The notes below the pieces were generated by a model. That model did not search any database and was not told the DNA's origin. It saw only the letters and a list, made by a program, of their open reading frames with translations. A program made the position numbers and the translations under genes. DNA of 64,000 bases from Pisaster brevispinus (Eukaryota > Echinodermata > Asteroidea > Forcipulatida > Asteriidae): the NCBI GenBank assembly GCA_023634235.1, contig JAMKCF010000008.1, positions 20,392,500-20,456,499 of the forward strand. Reading direction: 5' to 3'. This document shows, one piece after another, positions 49,801 to 58,800 of this stretch (positions are counted from its first letter, which is position 1; each line of letters begins with the position of its first letter).

Positions 49801-52800
49801 CAATAAAAATCTAAAAGAAAGGAAAAGAAACAAAACTCATGCTTCATGGTTGTGTATCGGCAGCAATTTGACCGTATCCTTGGTCCGCAGTTCGTAGGTA
49901 TCAGTTCGTAGGTATCAGCCCAGTCGGGGGAACCCTGCGTGTGACCAGTGCTGCATACATTATACTGTTATTGTGTACAAAGAGTTCTATAGTAGTCCAT
50001 GCTCTGAATAGTCTATGCTCTGATGGCTGTATGCCCATTATTCCTTCAGCTGTTCAGTACTTCCGTGACTCATGTTACACATTGTATACAAATGGGTTGA
50101 AGTTCTACTCAGACTTGAAGTTCCACTCAGGGGAGTTTTATAGATCAAATTGACACATCAGCTCTCCCCTTCAATGCCACAAGTCATTAACACTGGGCTT
50201 TAGTGCGGATATTGACCAGCACCCTTGTGCAGTGTGAGTGGAGGATCTGTGAACGGACTGGCCGGGATAACCGAAAGGAAGTCCCCACTAAACTCCCCAG
50301 CTCTGGACGGTGTCCAAACGACGCCATAATCGACGGCGCTTATAACTCTTTCTAGTCTGGGGACCCTGAGCGATAAACGAGACATTTGATTGGTTGTGAC
50401 AGGCAGGATACCAGTCCTTGTATGCATTTCGGTTCGACCAACCGTAAGACACGTGGTGGAGCATGGGGTAGAGGATATGGTTGATGGGTGCGTAATTCAA
50501 GCACTATGAAAAAGACAACACTGACCAGTTCAAAATCACCTGTTGGGTACAAAAGTTATGGCAACACAGTGTTAAATGGTGATTTATGGTGACTTTTGAG
50601 TCCAGTTTCATGAATACTGAGCATACAGCACCCTGTACAGCACACTATTCTATGGGCTGTAAGCACAGAATTCTGTGGTAAGCAGAGCCATGAAATTTGG
50701 CCATTCTGGTATTTAAGTGATCATCCATTGAAGCAGATGATCAGCTTCAAAATCACTTTTTAAAAGAGTTTTGCTTCACTAAGGCAGCTCCTAAAAAGTT
50801 TGGTTTTCAAATACACTAGGGTTCTCACCGGAATAAAAAACCCAATATTGGACATTCTGGACTTAAATTTTGGGATGCTGAATTGAAACGAGGTCTTCGG
50901 AATGATTTCTACTCGGTGTTTATCTTGGTTTTAAAAGCCCCACTGTGATTATCTGGATCATTCTCAATGGTTTTCTCTCGATTATTTTTGTATTATAGTA
51001 AAAATATGATGTCAATTTTAGACCTTGTTTCAATTCAGAGTTCTTTGGCCAAACTTCAAAATTTGGGTCCAGAATGTCCCACAGTTTTGAAAAAAAATCC
51101 TGGGGAGAACTGTGTTTTCTATATATTTTCTTACCTGTCATGCCTGGACTCTATCCTCCATGCATTTTTTTGCCCTTCATGTTTAAAAGCTAAAATAACA
51201 AAATCTGTAAGCTTTTCCATTTTGTAAATTTTCAATTCCAGTCATGTCCTCGGGCTCCCTCAGGCTCCGTTTTGCGAAAGGTTAAATTGCTTGTGACGCT
51301 CAGCAATTGTGCATACTCGTAAAATAGCGCTGGGTAAGCTTGTGCTCCAACATGCGTACATGTATCTACAAACACTTTTTACCATGCCTCTATATTACAT
51401 TTAAACATGGCCATGTGATCTCCTTTTGACCAATTAAAATGGATTTTAACTGTCTGGGGTATTTATGAATAGATTAATCGTTGATAAAAATGTAATCCAG
51501 TGTTTACCGTGTGTACTTGTGCTCTTTATATTAAAAAAAAGATTGGACAATTAATACCTCTCCACCCTCGGTTTACATATTTGAATAGATGTGCCCCAGG
51601 AAAAAACCTGCACTTGACTTCAATGCCAAGGGTGAAGCATTTTTGCCAGAAAGGAAAAACCCAGGCTTTTGGTTTCTGTTTCTATTGGGGCCTGCAATAA
51701 ATGGCTTTGTCATAATAAAGGAAGTATCATGTGGAAATGTATCCATCACACCGGTGGATATTCAATTAACAAAGCATGTACAAAGTACTTGTTGGAAAGC
51801 CAAGCTTGTACGTGTGCTGCTGTGTTAAACCATGGTTGAACTGTCTGAAGATGTGCAGCCGAGAACCTGAGGACACAAGCACGGTAAGACAGCGCTAATA
51901 AGCAGCCTTCCAATGAGTCCGAAACAGCCCCCCCCCCCCCCTCTCATCCTAGGATTAAACTATTTGTCCTAGCGGAGCCGGTTGATGCCTGTCTAATTCG
52001 GATGGTTTAGATTGCTTAAATTCACAGCCTGGTGTGTGGCACCAGGAGCAGGAATCCACTCATGTCGTGAAGTGTAGTCAGTACTTCCTTGTTTTTATAC
52101 TGTTTGTCACATCTGTCTAATCAAATCATACAAGGCTTTATGAAATGCATTCAGTGAACTTTCGCGCGGCTCTAATTTGTTACCGTAGCCCACTGGACTA
52201 GTAACCTCAAAGTAGTAATTCTTTTTTGGTTTCCGAGTGCAATTGCTTATTATTAATTAAAATGTTGGTTTTTCTGGGCTCTGGTTTTTCTGTGTGCACA
52301 AACATGTTTTTCTTTTGAAGTTCCCCTTTTAATTGTGTATTTAGTTATCTATTTAATTTGAAATTTTAGTGCATGCCAGGAAAACATACTAACTCTTTTT
52401 AATTGTTTGTAAACTGTAATAAAAATGCACATGTTATGTAAATAAAAATGAAATGAATTGAAATGAGTCTGTCATGTTTGTTCAGTGTACTGAATAAACA
52501 AATGCACAAAGAAAAATGATTAACGTGCAATTTATTATGCACTGTAAAGTGGGGCTTTCCATTTTGCAAACAGTGTGGAAAATTTGCCCCAAAATAAGCA
52601 TGTATTCTCTAATAAAGCACTGCAGAGCTGCCAACTCTCCCTGATGCTGCAGAAAGTTCTCTGAAATGTAACCAATCTTTCCATGCTCTGATAAACAAAC
52701 TTGTAAAATCTCCCTGATTATGGGAATTTTTTTCCAGATTATATCCAATGTAATCTCCCTGATTGCATGCAAATGGCAGGGGGAGGAGGAAGGGGGGGGG

Positions 52801-55800
52801 TGGTGACTTCTTGCAAATACCTTCACTATACCTGACTGAGTGAGATAAGTTAATTTTGTCCTGCTAATTCTTATCTATTACCGTGGAGTAAAATTTGTGG
52901 ATTCTCAAAGTTATATCCACTATCCCTGAGTGTGACAAGTTTGATATCATAGATAGTCCCTCGATCCATAAAATCTATTCTGCAGCGCATGGTGTCAATC
53001 CAAACCAACATTGAAAATGATTTGAGGGTTTGACAGTCTACATTAGTGCCCCAGCCCAAGAAATTGTCAACTTCTAATACTGAGGAGAGCTACATGAATT
53101 ATCGACTGTCTCCCCGAAATATACCATATATTAAAGTTGTTTTATTATACATGTACCTCATACTTGAACTTCTCTAGTTCGGCATCATTGAGCTTGGGAA
53201 AATGCGGATTATCATTTACGTGTTTGCCATCTTTAGCTAGGGCGATGTTTGCGAGTGTGTACTAAGCCTGTGCGACAGTTCCAGGAGCACTTCATAAAGT
53301 GCATGTGGAGTAGACCATTTTGCTCTGGTGTTTCTGATCAGCAGAGTGTGGGTTGGAGTCCCGGTCATGGCATTAGTGTCCTTGAGCAAGATACTTTACC
53401 AGAATTGCTTTGGTCTTTAGACGGGACATTAAGCCGCAAGGCACATAAAAGAACCCGGAACACTTATCGTGGAAGAGTAGGGGTTAACCCCGGTGTTTCT
53501 GGATCACACAGCAAGCACCCTTGTTTACAGGTTTCCTCAGGCTCGAGAGCTATATGAGGCATCTTTGGTTTCATTACCAGAAATATATAACAATGTAATA
53601 ATAGTAATAATGACTCGGTATTTTGTAATGATTTCAGGAATGAATAAACTAATGATTTTAATTCTGTTTTTCTTTTCAGGATGACAAAATTGTTGTACTC
53701 AAGAGGAAAAAGAAGGAAATGAACTATGGGGACTTTGTGGATCATCCGAAATTGGTGATCTTCAAGGACAATCCAGCTAAAGAGACCCCGGTCATCTCGG
53801 ATCCCATACCTATCCTACCAGAGCCAAAGGAAGAACCGGCAAGACCCCCTAGGAGGAGTGATGCTGACAGGACCATTGCCATGGTTACTGGCCCGTCAGT
53901 TACTGATGACGGGATGGAGTACACAGGACCCAAAGAGCAAGGAGATGTCATAAGTGTAAGTTTCTCAGTTGAGAACTTGTTCTTTTTCGAGGAAGAATTG
54001 TCGAGTTGTCGCTTTCCCATGTTCCAAATTTCATATTAAAGTTGGGCCAGTTTGTCTGCACTGTTGGGGGGTAGTCTGTGTGCCAGCCTGGTTTTGCGGA
54101 TGCAGTATCCCCAGAGCTGCCAACTCTCCCTGATTCTGCAGAAAGTTCCCTGAAAATAAACCAATCTTTCCATGTTCTGATGAACAAATTTGAAAATCTC
54201 TCTGATTGTGGCAACCTTTTCCCTAATTGTGTTGAATGTAATTCTAATTATCTCCCTGATTGTTGTACAAAATCTTCCTGATCGTAAGACGCAAATGGTG
54301 GCAGCTCTGCATCCCTGGTGAGTGCAGGCAATGTGTTTGTTTTGACTGATTGTGTGGGGTGGGTGGAGGTTAAAAAGACAAAAACACAGTTTGTGGTAAG
54401 ATTAATTCTAAACTTCTAAGTTTTGGGGGGTAGTAGCTCTAAAAAAATTTGACACGGGTGAGAAAGTGAGTGTACATGACTCAAGTAAAAAACAAAATTC
54501 CAGTCAGCCACAGTTCTTGCAACTCAGCACTTTCAGTGGATCAAAAATATTTACACAATTGGCTGAATATAATTTATCTATTTTGTCATTTTCATCTCTT
54601 GCTTACTTTGAAAGAGGAGGTTCTGACTTAAAACCTTAAATAAAGTAAATCTTAACCAGTTAGCACCGGTGTGAATCTCATTGATCCTCAACATTCATTT
54701 TTTTTTTTTTTTATGATTTGATTTACAGGTCAAAGAAGGAGAGCGGATTATTGACCAGAAGAGGCAGATTCAGAGTGTTAAGAGCTTTGCCGATATCTTC
54801 GATCAAGAAGTGCAATCAAAGAAAGAGGAAGTGGATCGGTTAAAGTCACCGATCAGATCACCTCAGAAGACAGTGAACAAACAAGAAACCTCAGAAAAGA
54901 ACGGAGAGGTCAGTATAAACTTTGTGTTTTGTTTCATGACTCCATGGCTGTCCCTATTCATCACTTTATTCTCTGCGCTGGTGCATTTTTTAGTGTTTAG
55001 GGATGAGTAGGTCTATTGAATACAAACTTCCTTGGAGTCTCTTTTTCCCCGATGCAAAAATTAACACTCTATTAAATCATTGCGGTACCTGCTGCTAAGG
55101 ATTCGGACCTGCCTCTAGCCATCGGACTAGCTCGGTGGTCTAGTGGTAAGACATCTGCTCTAGCAATGCAAAGGTCATGGGTTCGAATCCCACCTGAGTG
55201 GTTTGTCTGTGGATTGTTTTCTCAGAACTCGGGGAATAGTACTGAATATACGGTGCTTCATACACATCGTGTAAGGGTAAAAAAAACCAAAAATTTATTC
55301 CTCTGAGTGATTTACAAGGGTCCTGTCTCTTTGCTCTTACAAAACCAAACACCAGGTATCCCAACACCTGAACTGTTGGACTCTGATTAGGGTGGCATGC
55401 CTGATCCCATGTAAAGCATGATCAGTTTACTAGTGCAGTCCTCAGTCCAACACCATACAGTAACTCAACACCCAAACTGTTGGACTCTGATTATGGTGGT
55501 ACGCCTGATCCCATGTAAAGCACAAACGGTTTACTAGTGGCAGTCCTTGGTCAAACAGAATAAAACAAAACATGTAGTTGGATTTTTGAAGGGTTGACGT
55601 TGGTTAGGGGTTGAAAGACTTGGTGTAGGATCTTGTGGATTGAGCGGAGGGTAGAGAGTAATAAATGCTTCCTTGTACAGTCTTTGGTTTTATATTTGTT
55701 GTTTCTCTTCCTTGTTCTTTATAATTCCTGTTGTTATACTAATGGTTTGGGCTTCTGTTGATTTTCGTGAGAATAATATTTTTTGCTTGGTGGGCTGGGG

Positions 55801-58800
55801 GACAGAGGCGGCTTGAGAGCAAACTCAGTTGGATATATTCTGTGAATTCGTCCTTTGGTAACAAAACTGGAGTTCATCTACGATGTTTTATACTTTTAAT
55901 GGGGTCACAAAGATGTTATAGTTTCAGAATTAGTCACACCACCTGCATTTAATAGTTTAATATGTAATGAGAATGCCACATGTTCAACAAAAAGAGGGTT
56001 CATCACAGCTGGACAGTAAAGTGCAATGTATTGGGCTGTTCAGTTTTTAACAAGATGTTGGTCTGAGTCCACGGCCCAATTTCATTGAGCTGCTTAAGCA
56101 GAGAAAGTAGCTAAGCAAAACTAAATTAATGCTTAATATGGTAAGTTTACCAGCCAAAATACCATGTCATCTGTAGCTTCCTCGACGGGTGTCTTGCTCA
56201 TTTTTGCTGAGCAGACGATGTTAAAGCAATATTTCCTGCTTTAAAAGGAACTCTATGAAATTGGACCCTGGTCTCAGTTTCATTAGGTCATTTAAGCACA
56301 AAAAGTTGCCAAGCGCAAAGCATTTTTGCTTCCCAGAATAAGGTTACCAGCCAAAACACTAAGTCACACTCAACACATACCGTCTACTTCACCCTCTATG
56401 ACTGGTTTTCTGCTTGTTTTTTGTTCAGCAGGAAATTGTTCAGCACATTTTGTTTGTTTGTTGCTGAAGTAGCTCTATTAAACTGGGCATAGGTCATGAA
56501 TCTGGTGTTGTTATTGCTTTGTCCTTTGGATGTTGGAATGGTAGCTTGTCTGTTGGTCATTGGTACCTGGTAATAAATGAAAACATGTGGAGTATGTATT
56601 GTGGAAAGTTATGGTTTTCCTCGGTGACTTTTATTACAAGCATCTGATCTATCCAAATTGATATTTAAGACAGTTGTTCACTTTGTTCCTCTGTAAGAGC
56701 CTAAAACCACAATGAAAACTGGGGGTTAATCAGAATTTAGGAGTGTCTACGGCCCAGCAGTCTACATGACTGGACTCAAGTTCTTGCATTGTTGTGGCGT
56801 GTCGTGGCCGAGCGGTCTAGTTCACCAGACCCAAATTCTGGTGTTGTCAGCAGCAGAGTGTGGGTTCGAATCCCAGTCATGACACTTGTTGGCCCTTGAG
56901 CAAGGCACTTAACCGCAATTGCTTTCGTAAAAAGTTGGGAAGGTGGTGCATTCTGCTCTACTTAGCCAGGCTCCTAGTGGATGATATCCTTGCCTACATC
57001 CTTACAGACTGTAAAGTGGGTAACCTTGTTTTGGCCCCAGGAGTAGGTGGCAATGTGTCCCTGGTGACAGTTGATTTGGGTTGATAGCCCAAATCAGTTA
57101 AGTGGAGTGGCCATCCGGCCTTGTGATGTTAGGTGATCTGTTATAAACAAAAAATACAAAAATACAAAATTGTCCGTGCATGGTCAGAGTGTGTGGGGTT
57201 GGGTCCAGGCCCAAGTAGAAAATCTTGCAGAACACATTTTTACCCGAGCAAAAAAAAAGTGCAGGAAACTGGTCACAGATGTGACATGATATTTGAGAAG
57301 GTAACTATACTGGTATGCAACATTTTTGGTGCTTTTCAGCCTTTTTTAAAAGCATTTTCCACAAAGCGGAATGCTGCACACCATGCAACTCTCTTTCAGC
57401 TTAAACGACCCAATCAAAGTTGACAGTCCGAATCAGGAGGAGGCATTTGAAGAAAAGGAAGTTTGTACTTTGAGCTCTTGTTTTCTTCATATGCCGCTAA
57501 TGGGAAGAGCGTGTGATGTTCTACTCCATTTTTTAGTAGGAAATCAACGCTTTCCATGCAGCGGATTGCGCCACAATACACTGGATAAAAGCCATGTCTC
57601 TTTCAGCGTCAACAACCCAATCAAATATTGATGGTGTACCCTCTTGCAGTGGACATAAATCTTTGATGCCTTTCTTTAACACAGCTGTTGCAAGTCACTC
57701 CATGTGACTTCAACCACAACTGCAAAGTTAACGCACAGAGATAATAAACTCGGCAAGACAAGAACACCAGAAAATGTGTAATTATTGATGTAATTACCTG
57801 ATACATTTTTCCCAGACGCTCATAAAAAAAAAAAAAAATCTGTATGACCAAAAAAAAGAAGAAGAAAGAAATGAAATATTATAGATATGGAAAGCCGTTA
57901 CCTCTGCTTGGCAGATGTCGAGATGGATTGGTCGTTTCGGAGTTTTGCACAATCTACACGGTGTGAAATCTTATGAATACTAAATGGGGAGACTGCGTAT
58001 CCCCTGAGGTTTCTGAAAGCATTTGTATTTCTTACAGTCGCGTGTGTGTTGGGGGGGGGGGTCAACATTTGCGAGGCTCGCGATTTGGTGTTTGGGTAAT
58101 CATTAGTTTATACAGTTAGGAGTCGTTTTTTATTGAATTAATAAACACCTAGGCACTGCAGCCCTTGCTTGGCAGGCTATATGTATGCATGACGGGGTTG
58201 ACGTAACAAGTGAGAGTGATCTTGGGAGAGAGTGCAGTAACCTAAACGTGATGATAGACGCAGATGGCGCGGTGCAGTTCAGATGGTGGGTCGTCCAGTG
58301 CAGGAAACTGGGCACAATTCACTGTCTGTGTTTCCTGAGTCTGGATTGACGTCTGTGTTTAAAGACGGGAATTGAGAACTGTACAAAAAAAATAAGTAAA
58401 TAAGATGTTAGCTTCAATGGGAAAGCTCACTGAGTATAAAACTTTCAGACCAATCCTGCGGAGCAATACTCCCATCTGAAATACTGAAGGCCTGGAATTG
58501 CCATGACCTCTGTTTGCCCTGATATTGGCCTCTGTGCCTCTTCAAACCTAGACTTTGAGATTTTCCAATGAAAGTGCCTTTGCAAAATGGAAATTGTCTT
58601 GCCCTCTCAAAGATGAAATTCCAGGCCTGTACTGAAAAAGTGTGAAACTCAAGAAAAATAGATTCTGAAGACCCACAAAATAACTAATGTGTATTTTGAT
58701 TGCTAAATGGCAGGGTGTATTTTTGGTAACTAATCCACAAGTTAGTGACCATTAAATGTAAATGACATTAAAACTTACTTGGTAAAGAGCACTAGAGAGC

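Noticed and set aside
55129..55199. Functional tRNA gene
   Set aside because: It has A and B boxes but poor stem pairing, lies inside a repeated SINE with shared head and tail, and has several diverged copies here.
56797..56880. Functional tRNA-Leu/Ser gene
   Set aside because: Good internal boxes, but the sequence continues into the SINE body and lacks clean acceptor-stem pairing.
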